From JAFMIT01 sp049421205 (GTDB lineage: Bacteria > Actinomycetota > Actinomycetes > S36-B12 > UBA5976), in contig JBMSMQ010000045.1 of assembly GCA_049421205.1 (NCBI GenBank), positions 1 to 5,585 on the forward strand: DNA of 5,585 nucleotides, given 5' to 3'. How positions within the stretch are numbered: the stretch's first letter is position 1; each line of letters opens with the position of its first letter. Positions 1 through 5,585 of the stretch are shown here, piece by piece. The notes beneath the pieces were generated by a model. It searched no databases, had not been told where the DNA came from, and worked only from the letters and a program-made list of their open reading frames with translations. The position numbers and the translations under genes are program-made.

Positions 1-675
1 GATTTCATCAGCCATATCAGCAACAACGCCCATATCGTGGGTGATTAGCAAGATTGCTGAATTCAACTTCTCGCGTAGACCACGCATCAAATCAAGAATT
101 TCAGCCTGAACTGTTACATCAAGAGCGGTTGTGGGTTCATCGGCGACCAACAAACCAGGATCGCAAGCCAAAGATTGGGCGATCATGGCGCGTTGGCGCT
201 GACCACCAGAAAGTTGGTGCGGATATTTATCAAAGGATCGCTCCGGTTCAGGAATTTCTACCATGGAAATTAATTCAATGGCACGCTCACGAGCTTGGTT
301 TGGTCCGATATCAAAGTGAGTGCGAAGCGTTTCTACGATTTGAAAACCGATTGTGTAAACCGGATTTAGAGCAGTCATTGGCTCTTGAAAAATATAGGCA
401 ACTTCTTTACCTCGAGCTTTTCGAAGAGCAGCCTTGGAGGCGCCGAGCATCTCTTCGCCTTTCACCTTGACGCTACCCGAAGTGCGGGCATTAGAAGCGA
501 GAAGATTCATAATTCCCATCGCAGTGGTAGACTTTCCTGAACCGGACTCGCCTACAATCGCAAGCGTTTGGCCGGCATGAACATCAAAATTCATTTTGAT
601 TGCAGCGGGATACCAAACGCCATCTACCCAGAATTCAACGGTGAAGTCCCGCACTTGAAGAACTGGTTGGGACAT
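1..675 (-). CDS. dppD: Opp/Dpp-type ABC transporter ATP-binding protein, N-terminal 225 residues (3' end outside window)
   Basis: This is the cytoplasmic ATPase that powers import of peptides or a related substrate through the DppB/DppC permeases. Translated from the ATG at 675-673, the frame is open to the window edge. It shows every diagnostic ABC motif in order: Walker A GESGSGKS at residues 42-49, Q-loop glutamine 97 in FQEPMTALNP, signature LSGGQRQR at 155-162, Walker B LLVADE at 175-180 followed by a PTTALD D-loop, and the switch histidine 213 in ITHD. An in-frame TAA lies just upstream, so the start is fixed. The C-terminal oligopeptide-transporter extension is outside the window. The N-terminus (EFWVDGVWYPAA) recalls actinobacterial proteins in which DppD and DppF are fused into one long chain. 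I recall that from memory, and the fusion cannot be confirmed here. No separate promoter is evident. The gene either has its own promoter inside the antisense PH gene or is read through from dppC. Substrate specificity cannot be read from this subunit. Confidence 0.95.
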   Translation of the reverse strand, partial: MSQPVLQVRDFTVEFWVDGVWYPAAIKMNFDVHAGQTLAIVGESGSGKSTTAMGIMNLLASNARTSGSVKVKGEEMLGASKAALRKARGKEVAYIFQEPMTALNPVYTIGFQIVETLRTHFDIGPNQARERAIELISMVEIPEPERSFDKYPHQLSGGQRQRAMIAQSLACDPGLLVADEPTTALDVTVQAEILDLMRGLREKLNSAILLITHDMGVVADMADEI

Positions 676-713
676 TAGGCAGCCCTTCCTTTCTTACATG
701 AGAAGATGTCGGT
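676..713. other. 38-bp divergent gap between dppD and the PH-domain gene
   Basis: The minus-strand dppD and plus-strand PH gene start codons are separated by 38 bp, which holds both ribosome binding regions. I find no convincing -35/-10 pair for either gene inside it. Any promoter of either gene must overlap the coding sequence of the other, so the two transcription units are likely to interfere or be co-regulated. Confidence 0.5.
683..693 (-). promoter_or_regulatory. Ribosome binding site of dppD
   Basis: On the minus strand a purine-rich stretch GAAAGGAAGGG lies 7 nt before the ATG at 675. It supports independent translation initiation of dppD, which matters because the upstream operon gene dppC ends 635 bp away. 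Confidence 0.6.
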
Positions 714-1313
714 GTGACTAACCGTGAAGTCTTTCGTCCCCGCAGCGGTATTGTCATGGCCTTCGTCGCATTCTTTGCTGTGAGCGCTTTCGCATACATC
801 AATATTCTTGATTACGGATTGAGCGGTGGCTTGCCCAGCATTGCTTGGGGATTGGTCATCAGCACATTTTTCTATATCACTTTTATTCATCCTAAAATTA
901 TCTTCTATGATGAAGGTTTGACTATTGTCAATCCCCTTCACACCATCACACTCGGATGGCACGAGATCGGCGAGATTGATGCCAGATACACCATGTATGT
1001 CATCCATCGACCAAGTGGACAGAAGGTGCATGCTTTTGCTGCTCAAGCTCCCGGTCGCTATCACAGCAGAACAGTTCACCCCAATGAAGTTAAGGGAATG
1101 CGCGTTGGAGATAGCGGAATGATAAGAGCTGGAGAGAGCCCCCGAAGTGATTCCGGCGCCGCCACAGCAATCGCTCGCGCTCGCATGGAGCAATTCACTC
1201 GCTTTAATACTCAAGGCAGTATTACTTTTCGTACCGAATTCAATAAGCGTACAGCACTGATCGGGGCATCTCTCATCGCAATAGCTTTGGTAGCTCAGGT
1301 TATTCATTCTTAA
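714..1313 (+). CDS. Membrane protein with bacterial PH domain (bPH_6-like), antisense inside the ABC transporter operon
   Basis: A 199-residue protein, with GTG at 714 as the only usable start: an in-frame TGA lies at 699-701 and no other start codon intervenes. A weak AGAAG ribosome site lies 8 nt upstream. Two hydrophobic segments sit near the N-terminus (about 12-32 and 38-58). They are followed by a short beta-rich PH-like core at about 61-115, with the hallmarks EGLTIVNPL, a Trp in the next strand (GWHEIGEID) and a closing AFAAQAPGR. A polar, Arg-rich linker (116-178) then leads to a C-terminal hydrophobic helix (180-197). The layout of two helices, a PH core and a tail matches a family of small, uncharacterised actinobacterial membrane proteins (bPH_6, formerly a DUF, from memory). 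Its biochemical role is unknown, and no catalytic motif is visible. It lies opposite to the transporter genes, sharing its last 4 bp with dppC and starting 38 bp from dppD. The real coding strand is this one, because the PH motifs are coherent here, whereas the opposite frame gives a Cys/Ser-rich product without recognisable structure. Confidence 0.85.
   Translation: MTNREVFRPRSGIVMAFVAFFAVSAFAYINILDYGLSGGLPSIAWGLVISTFFYITFIHPKIIFYDEGLTIVNPLHTITLGWHEIGEIDARYTMYVIHRPSGQKVHAFAAQAPGRYHSRTVHPNEVKGMRVGDSGMIRAGESPRSDSGAATAIARARMEQFTRFNTQGSITFRTEFNKRTALIGASLIAIALVAQVIHS
1310..1313. other. Palindromic TTAA serving as stop codon on both strands
   Basis: The plus-strand PH gene stops with TAA at 1311-1313 and minus-strand dppC stops with TAA at 1312-1310. 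The self-complementary TTAA therefore ends both genes with a 4-bp tail-to-tail overlap. There is no room for a terminator between them, so transcripts from both sides must run into the opposite gene. Confidence 0.95.
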
Positions 1314-2395
1314 GCAACCTCTCCACGCGATTCCATCTTGCGGGCCTTGGCTTTATCTTTTCGACTTAAGCGGCGGCGTTGACGTGGATCAAAGGCGTCA
1401 CGAAGTCCATCACCAATAAAATTAATACACAGTGCAATCGCAATGATAAATAAACCGGGATACCAGAAAAGCCATGGTCTGGTCGTGAATGCATCTTGAT
1501 AGGTAGAGATAAGAAGCCCAAGTGAGACATCTGGAGCAACAACACCAAAACCAAGGTAGCTCAAGGCGGTCTCTGTAAGGATTGCGCCCGACATCAACAA
1601 GGTCACTGACACAATAATGACGCCAACAGCATTTGGAAGAATGTGCTTGAAAATGATTCTTCGATTTCCAGCTCCAGCGACGCGAGCTGCATCAACAAAT
1701 TCTCGCTCGCGTAAAGTTAAGAATTCACCGCGTACCAATCGCGATAATCCTGTCCACGTGAAGAGACCGAGCAGTAACGCAAGAAATGCGGCACCCTTAT
1801 TTCCGTAATGAAAACCAATAACTGAACCAATAATGATGACTGGCACGGTAATGATGAAGTCAACTAGACGCATCAAAATTGCATCAACCCAGCCACGGAA
1901 GTATCCAGCAACGGAACCAATAACAGTTCCAAGGGTTGCAGCGATTACTCCGATAATAAACATAACGAGAATTGAACGTTGAGCTCCTCGCATCACGAGT
2001 GCAAGGTAATCGCGCCCTATATCATCCTGACCAAAGGGGTGTTCGCCTAGCGATACCCCATCGCCATCAATAAATGGGACCGCATCAATTGTTGGGCAAC
2101 CAACTGTTCCACCAGGGCACTCTTCATAGCGAAGCTCTGGCATGTCTTCAAAACCATACTTCCACCATCCAGGTATGGTGAGGGGATTCTCTTTATTTCC
2201 GATTCGCCAATCAAGGGATGTATAAACAATGGTGATAAGAGAAAATAAAAAAATAACCGAGATCATCGCGGCTCTGTGGCGAATGAAACGACGAAAGACA
2301 ATCTGACCTTGGCTTAAACCTTCAGTCTCTTTGTTTAGAATGGCATTTTCGTTTGCCTCATCAACAATTTCAACTTCTTTTTTCTTACGTGCCAT
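1310..2395 (-). CDS. dppC: Opp/Dpp-type ABC transporter permease, DppC/OppC subunit
   Basis: The second inner-membrane channel subunit of the importer, 361 residues. A charged cytoplasmic N-terminus (1-40) is followed by a first membrane helix at about 42-60 (OppC N-terminal region). A roughly 60-residue external loop then leads to the family motif HPFGQDDIGRD at 119-129. The core permease domain follows, with helices at about 141-163, 172-198, 203-219, 256-276 and 308-328. The EAA coupling loop that docks on the ATPase is seen at 232-251 (EFVDAARVAGAG). The tail is strongly basic (338-358). The start ATG at 2395-2393 shares one base with the dppB stop (TAATG), so translation is coupled, and a G-rich stretch about 8 nt upstream may help. 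The length is slightly above the usual of about 300 because of the extended external loop, which includes two cysteines seven residues apart (93 and 100) and could be disulphide-linked. Identification as a DppC-class permease is secure. The substrate is not determined. Confidence 0.95.
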   Translation of the reverse strand: MARKKKEVEIVDEANENAILNKETEGLSQGQIVFRRFIRHRAAMISVIFLFSLITIVYTSLDWRIGNKENPLTIPGWWKYGFEDMPELRYEECPGGTVGCPTIDAVPFIDGDGVSLGEHPFGQDDIGRDYLALVMRGAQRSILVMFIIGVIAATLGTVIGSVAGYFRGWVDAILMRLVDFIITVPVIIIGSVIGFHYGNKGAAFLALLLGLFTWTGLSRLVRGEFLTLREREFVDAARVAGAGNRRIIFKHILPNAVGVIIVSVTLLMSGAILTETALSYLGFGVVAPDVSLGLLISTYQDAFTTRPWLFWYPGLFIIAIALCINFIGDGLRDAFDPRQRRRLSRKDKAKARKMESRGEVA

Positions 2396-3939
2396 TATTT
2401 ACCAGCCCCCACACGAATACGTGGATCAAGTACCGAGTACAACAAGTCAGCTACCAAGTTTGCCAATATAGCCAAAGTTGATAGAAAAATAATTACGCCC
2501 ATCAAGAGGTTTAGATCAAAAGTATTAATCGCCTTATTAAAGAGTGTTCCCATTCCCTGCCAGGCAAAAACTCGTTCGGTGATAATTGCACCACCAACAA
2601 TTCCTGCGATATCCCCAACCATAATTGTTGTCATAGGAATCATAGTATTTCGGAATGCATGTCGCATAATGACAGTGCGCTCGGTCAAACCTTTTGCGCG
2701 CGCAGTGCGAATGTAATCCTGATTAAGCACATCGAGAAGAGTTCCGCGCGAGAATCGGATATATCCTGCAAAGGAAATGAGAGTGAGCGCTAATGTTGGG
2801 AGTACAAGGTGCATGGCAAAATCTAAGACTCTAACCCAGAAAGAGACTTCAGAGAGCCAAATGGTCGATTGACCAATAGTTGCTACCGGACGGTAATTGA
2901 CATCATCACTTTCAACATATGGTCGCCAGTTCTGCATCATCTTGTCGAGCAAGATTAGAAGTCCAATCAGCGTTGAAGTGATGATGCTGGTGCGAATAAT
3001 CGGTCCACGATCGATTCGAGAGAAAACAAAGGCGCCAGAAATTGAAACAATAAGGAGAACTACAAAGAGACCAAGCATGGCCACTCGCGGCCTATTGGAA
3101 TCGAGGAGTGGCTGGACCGGGAAGTAAGAAATTGTTCCGACCAGAGCCATTAACAAAGTAGTTTTCAGAGCATTGCGATCTGAAAGACCCATTGAAAGAT
3201 ATGTAACTCCAAATGCAATTCCTACCCCGAAGACGGCAATCGCAATCGGACCAAGGCGTGGATAAGCAAGCCATTCGGTTGCGCTAAGAATTGTAAGGAA
3301 AATTGAATTTGCTACAAATACGCCAGAGAAAATCATGATGACACGTCTGCGTGATCCGCTAATAATCGCAGCCCAAAAAAATCCGGTAGCTGCACTCAAT
3401 CCTACTATCCAGGGCGGCGATATCTTTGCCGTGACTAAAAAGTCATTGAAGTCAATCGCAAGATATTGCTTAAGTAAAACTGCGACCCAGAAAATTGGAA
3501 GTGAAAATAGGAGGAAAGCAAAGAAAGTCATTCCGTAATCGAAACGAGTGTATTGACGAAGTGCTGAGGTAATTCCAAGCGAAATACCTAGAACAATTGC
3601 AACCAAAGTGGCAACGGTAACAAGTCGAATAGTGGTTGGAATCGCGCCAACAATGGCCTCTACAACAGGCTCTTGCTCGCGGGTAAGTCCAAAATTAGGA
3701 TTACCGACGAAAACGCCAAGAACCCCGCGCAACCAAATGAAGTAACGAAGTGGGGGCGGTAAATCAAGTCGTAGCTCTCGACTTAAATTAAGGATCAATT
3801 GTTCTTTATTCTGAGCATCGCTGAGGCGAAGTTCAGCGAGCGGATCGGTGGAAATGGCGGCTAGGTTATAAAGCAAGAAACTTGAACCAAAGAGAATGAC
3901 CACTAGCGCACCGAGGCGGCGCAAAATATAAGCGAACAT
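2395..3939 (-). CDS. dppB: Opp/Dpp-type ABC transporter permease, long DppB variant with central membrane insertion
   Basis: The first channel subunit of the importer, 514 residues, whereas typical DppB/OppB proteins are about 305-340. The N-terminus (MFAYILRRLGALVV) is the standard DppB opening with the first helix at about 9-29, then an external region to about 98. Helices follow at about 103-125 and 135-157. The C-terminal half is also canonical: HLVLPTLALT at 377-386, the EAA loop DYIRTARAKG at 408-417, then helices, and the family ending LLYSVLDPRIR. Between them, residues about 175-370 form an insertion with around six extra hydrophobic segments (near 176-193, 199-218, 229-250, 258-274, 286-306 and 315-332). 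I chose the ATG at 3939 because an AGGGGAG Shine-Dalgarno sits 6 nt upstream. A GTG at 3963 would add 8 residues but has no ribosome site. The gene overlaps dppC by one base. Similar 500-residue permeases occur in Actinobacteria as far as I recall, so the insertion is probably an inherited variant rather than a recent fusion. Confidence 0.93.
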   Translation of the reverse strand: MFAYILRRLGALVVILFGSSFLLYNLAAISTDPLAELRLSDAQNKEQLILNLSRELRLDLPPPLRYFIWLRGVLGVFVGNPNFGLTREQEPVVEAIVGAIPTTIRLVTVATLVAIVLGISLGITSALRQYTRFDYGMTFFAFLLFSLPIFWVAVLLKQYLAIDFNDFLVTAKISPPWIVGLSAATGFFWAAIISGSRRRVIMIFSGVFVANSIFLTILSATEWLAYPRLGPIAIAVFGVGIAFGVTYLSMGLSDRNALKTTLLMALVGTISYFPVQPLLDSNRPRVAMLGLFVVLLIVSISGAFVFSRIDRGPIIRTSIITSTLIGLLILLDKMMQNWRPYVESDDVNYRPVATIGQSTIWLSEVSFWVRVLDFAMHLVLPTLALTLISFAGYIRFSRGTLLDVLNQDYIRTARAKGLTERTVIMRHAFRNTMIPMTTIMVGDIAGIVGGAIITERVFAWQGMGTLFNKAINTFDLNLLMGVIIFLSTLAILANLVADLLYSVLDPRIRVGAGK

Positions 3940-3945
3940 TCTGGT

Positions 3946-3952
3946 CTCCCCT
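3946..3952 (-). promoter_or_regulatory. Shine-Dalgarno that fixes the dppB start
   Basis: On the minus strand AGGGGAG lies 6 nt before the ATG at 3939. It is the best ribosome site in the window and favours that start over the upstream in-frame GTG at 3963. It also means dppB can start translation on its own, independently of the binding-protein gene. Confidence 0.8.
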
Positions 3953-3994
3953 ACTTCAGCCACTCGTGGTTAACAGGACTTCAGTCTTCCGAAT

Positions 3995-4026
3995 ACTTAA
4001 TAAATGTCTAACTACATGTATTAAGT
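3995..4026 (-). promoter_or_regulatory. Alternative stem that competes with the main intercistronic hairpin
   Basis: ACTTAATA at 3995-4002 is the exact reverse complement of TATTAAGT at 4019-4026, giving an 8-bp AT-rich stem with a 16-nt loop. The 4020-4026 arm is also one side of the stronger 4020-4059 hairpin, so the two folds exclude each other. Whether this has any regulatory meaning is inference, as the stem is weak. Confidence 0.3.
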
Positions 4027-4059
4027 GGCACCCGGCATTTTACCCAGGTGCCACTTAAT
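4020..4059 (-). promoter_or_regulatory. Strong intercistronic stem-loop between the binding protein and dppB
   Basis: A perfect 13-bp inverted repeat: ATTAAGTGGCACC at 4020-4032 pairs with GGTGCCACTTAAT at 4047-4059 across a 14-nt loop. It lies in the 185-bp gap after the binding-protein gene. Neither strand has a U-run after the stem, so it does not look like a classical intrinsic terminator. In operons of this kind such stems commonly protect the upstream binding-protein mRNA from 3' decay or cause partial termination, so that the binding protein is made in excess over the permeases. That role is inferred here. Confidence 0.6.
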
Positions 4060-4073
4060 TTACTGCTATTTGC

Positions 4074-4091
4074 GCTCCTTTTTGGAGGAGC
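4074..4091 (-). promoter_or_regulatory. Small stem-loop in the intercistronic gap
   Basis: GCTCC at 4074-4078 and GGAGC at 4087-4091 form a 5-bp stem with an 8-nt loop. On the transcribed strand the loop contains AAAAA. It is the middle one of three hairpins between the binding protein and dppB. Alone it is weak and could be chance. Confidence 0.3.
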
Positions 4092-4099
4092 TCGGGCTC

Positions 4100-4125
4100 A
4101 AACTAGGGATTTACTCCCTTAGTTT
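4100..4125 (-). promoter_or_regulatory. Stem-loop at the stop codon of the binding-protein gene
   Basis: AAACTAGGGA at 4100-4109 pairs with 4115-4125 (TCCC, one bulged T, TAGTTT), a 10-bp stem with a 5-nt loop. It begins within the TAA stop of the binding-protein gene at 4127-4125. Only three U follow the paired GGG region on the transcribed strand, and they are part of the stem. Partial termination or 3'-end protection is more likely than a full terminator. Confidence 0.5.
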
Positions 4126-5585
4126 TAGTACTTCCACTCCCAATAGTTCCAAACCAACTGTGGTGACAATGGGTTTGGCTTGACGTTCTGTAGCTTCTTA
4201 TTTACTGCAGTAACGCCAGGGTGCTGGAAGATTGGAAGAGTAAGCGCGTCAGCCATGATCTGTTTCTCAACGATTAAGTACTGAGCGAGCTTGTCCTTCT
4301 CTGAAAGAAGAGTTCCGCGGAGCTTGGCAACTGCTGCATCAACAGTCTTGTTGTTGTAACCAAGAAGGTTGTTTCCGCAGTCTGAGCAGAAGAGGTCAGA
4401 GTTACCATCTTGTGTAATTGCTGACTTCACCCAAGCAAAAAACTCTGCATCCCATGCGCTTGAATCAAGCTGGCTTGACCATGCAACTACACCTGGTGCG
4501 TTGACTTCAAAGCCAGCGCGGCCAAGAGCAGCCTTAACAATCTGAGCTGATGCAGCGCGGCGAGCGTTGGAAGGCGTTCCCCAAAGGAGATTTACCTTGA
4601 CGTTCGTTGCGGAATGCTTACGTACGAGCGCAAGAGCCGCAGATTCACGATCAGCTTGCGTGCCCTTGGTGTACTTGGAAACTCCAGAATTCTTAACCAT
4701 ATCTGCATAGCCAGGCTCGCCTGGGAAGAGAAGGAGTGAATCCATGCGCACTGCGCTGGAGTTAATTGGCTTGATTAACTTATCTACGATTTCATCGCGA
4801 GGATATGCCATCAAGAATGCAGTACGGAGATCCTTGGCCTTTTCGCTGTTTCCAGCGAATGGACCGTTGTATGGCTCATCTACACCGTTTGCAGTTCCAA
4901 CGCGGAGATCGATGTGCTCATAAACTGCCTGTGCGCCACCGATGATCTTTGCAGTTGGGATTTCTGAAAGAAGTTTGACTGAGTCAGCTGTTGGCTGGCC
5001 CTGGTATATATCAACTTCTTGATTACGGAGAGCTTGAGCAGCTGCAGTGCCATCGCCAATGATGCGGAAAACAACTGTTTTCACACCGCTGGTTGCAGGA
5101 CCAGAAGGGTTGGTCTTGTGACGTGGGTTAAGTACCAATGTCACAGCCTGTCCTGGAACCGCTGACTTGAGGATATATCCGCCATTACCTACGAGAAGTA
5201 GTGGATTTGTTGATTCATCAACCTTATTGATGTTGTAAGACTTCGACCAGATTTCTCCAGCAGCTGTCATCAACTTGGTGTTGTAATCAAAGAATGCCTT
5301 CTCAAACTTTGCCTTTGCTGCATTGTTAGCAGCAACGCTCTGAAGCTTGGTCTTGCCTTCTGCCATGAGTACCAAAGTGTGAACAGGTGATGGACCGGGG
5401 CCCATAATCTGCCAATCTGGAATCTTTGCATCATATTCAACAGTTACGGACATCTTGTCAGCAGACAATGTTGGAAGGCCAACATGGTGAGTGTCATATG
5501 TGCCGCCGTAGCAAAGGCCATTAAATGCTGGAGCCACTTCGTTATCTGTTGGATCGCCCAACTTTGCGGTGAACGAATATGAAGA
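4125..5585 (-). CDS. dppA: Family-5 extracellular solute-binding protein of the Opp/Dpp importer, C-terminal 486 residues (start outside window)
   Basis: This is the substrate-capturing subunit of the importer, expected as a lipid-anchored or secreted protein on the outer face of the membrane. The frame is open to the right edge, so the signal peptide, the lipobox if any, and roughly the first 100-150 residues are missing. The TTG at 5561 is an internal leucine codon, not a start. Visible family-5 traits, counting from the first visible codon, include the hinge region LRNQEVDIYQGQPTADSVKLL around 187, in which the protein is scored against the transition state typical of this fold. Others are the helix AFLMAYPRDEIVDKLI near 256-271 (the 'R.AI...DR..I' equivalent), the GNN..GYNNKTVD motif near 404-416, and the closing LPIFQHP plus a WNYWEWKY end. 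Three cysteines are visible: one at about 33 near the left part (GLCYGG) and a pair at about 400 and 403 (FCSDCGNN). It is first in the visible operon, ahead of dppB. Peptide, sugar or other ligands cannot be told apart from this fragment. Confidence 0.9.
   Translation of the reverse strand, partial: SSYSFTAKLGDPTDNEVAPAFNGLCYGGTYDTHHVGLPTLSADKMSVTVEYDAKIPDWQIMGPGPSPVHTLVLMAEGKTKLQSVAANNAAKAKFEKAFFDYNTKLMTAAGEIWSKSYNINKVDESTNPLLLVGNGGYILKSAVPGQAVTLVLNPRHKTNPSGPATSGVKTVVFRIIGDGTAAAQALRNQEVDIYQGQPTADSVKLLSEIPTAKIIGGAQAVYEHIDLRVGTANGVDEPYNGPFAGNSEKAKDLRTAFLMAYPRDEIVDKLIKPINSSAVRMDSLLLFPGEPGYADMVKNSGVSKYTKGTQADRESAALALVRKHSATNVKVNLLWGTPSNARRAASAQIVKAALGRAGFEVNAPGVVAWSSQLDSSAWDAEFFAWVKSAITQDGNSDLFCSDCGNNLLGYNNKTVDAAVAKLRGTLLSEKDKLAQYLIVEKQIMADALTLPIFQHPGVTAVNKKLQNVKPNPLSPQLVWNYWEWKY

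Noticed and set aside
54..470. Plus-strand open frame of 138 codons
   Set aside because: It lies wholly opposite the dppD ATPase, whose motifs are unambiguous. The product has no recognisable features.
675..1307. Minus-strand 210-codon frame as a genuine protein gene
   Set aside because: It is in exact antisense codon register with the PH gene, and its 12 cysteines and many serines are what antisense Ala codons (GCA, GCT) produce. It is kept only as a finding because of its packing and possible ribosome site.
2897..3538. Short plus-strand and alternate-frame minus-strand ORFs within dppB
   Set aside because: All are shadows of the dppB coding sequence, with no ribosome site or family features.
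3940..4020. Possible promoter for dppB (TTAGAC, TATTAA, TATTCG-like elements on the minus strand)
   Set aside because: No pair has acceptable spacing and match to consensus, and AT-rich palindromes explain the hexamers.
4013..4020. TACATGTA palindrome as an operator
   Set aside because: A single 8-bp palindrome next to a hairpin arm, with no second copy and no known factor to assign.
4020..4059. Intrinsic terminator
   Set aside because: The stem is strong but no U-run follows on either strand, so full Rho-independent termination is not supported.

Overview
The window holds most of one ABC importer operon of the oligopeptide/dipeptide (Opp/Dpp, peptide/nickel) class, read on the minus strand. 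In transcription order, from high to low coordinates, it contains a family-5 solute-binding protein (5585-4125, N-terminus outside the window), an unusually long DppB-type permease (3939-2395), a DppC-type permease (2395-1310) and the N-terminal 225 residues of a DppD-type ATPase (675-1, running off the left edge). A second ATPase (DppF) or a fused DppF half would be expected just beyond position 1 but cannot be seen.

The binding protein captures the substrate outside the cell, the two permeases form the membrane channel, and the ATPase drives import. DppB and DppC are translationally coupled: their stop and start share one base (TAATG). The 185-bp gap between the binding protein and dppB carries three inverted repeats, the strongest a perfect 13-bp stem. 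None has a U-run, so they look more like mRNA-stabilising or expression-setting elements than full terminators.

The unusual part is 676-1313. Between dppC and dppD lies a plus-strand gene for a 199-residue membrane protein with an actinobacterial-type bacterial PH domain. It is convergent with dppC, sharing a palindromic TTAA that supplies both stop codons, and divergent from dppD with a gap of only 38 bp. The operon is thus interrupted by an antisense gene, resembling a 'noncontiguous operon'. The minus strand across this interval is also open for 210 codons. That frame starts 2 nt after the dppC stop, ends in a TAATG overlap with dppD, and is preceded by a plausible Shine-Dalgarno. It looks like a codon-register shadow of the PH gene, but its packing is worth a test.

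The likely host is an actinobacterium with modest GC content (below about 50% by eye), for example a freshwater acI/Nanopelagicales-like lineage. This rests on the actinobacterial PH protein, the long DppB variant and the style of the ATPase N-terminus. It is inference from family memory, not a search. No tRNA, rRNA, CRISPR array, transposase or attachment site was seen.
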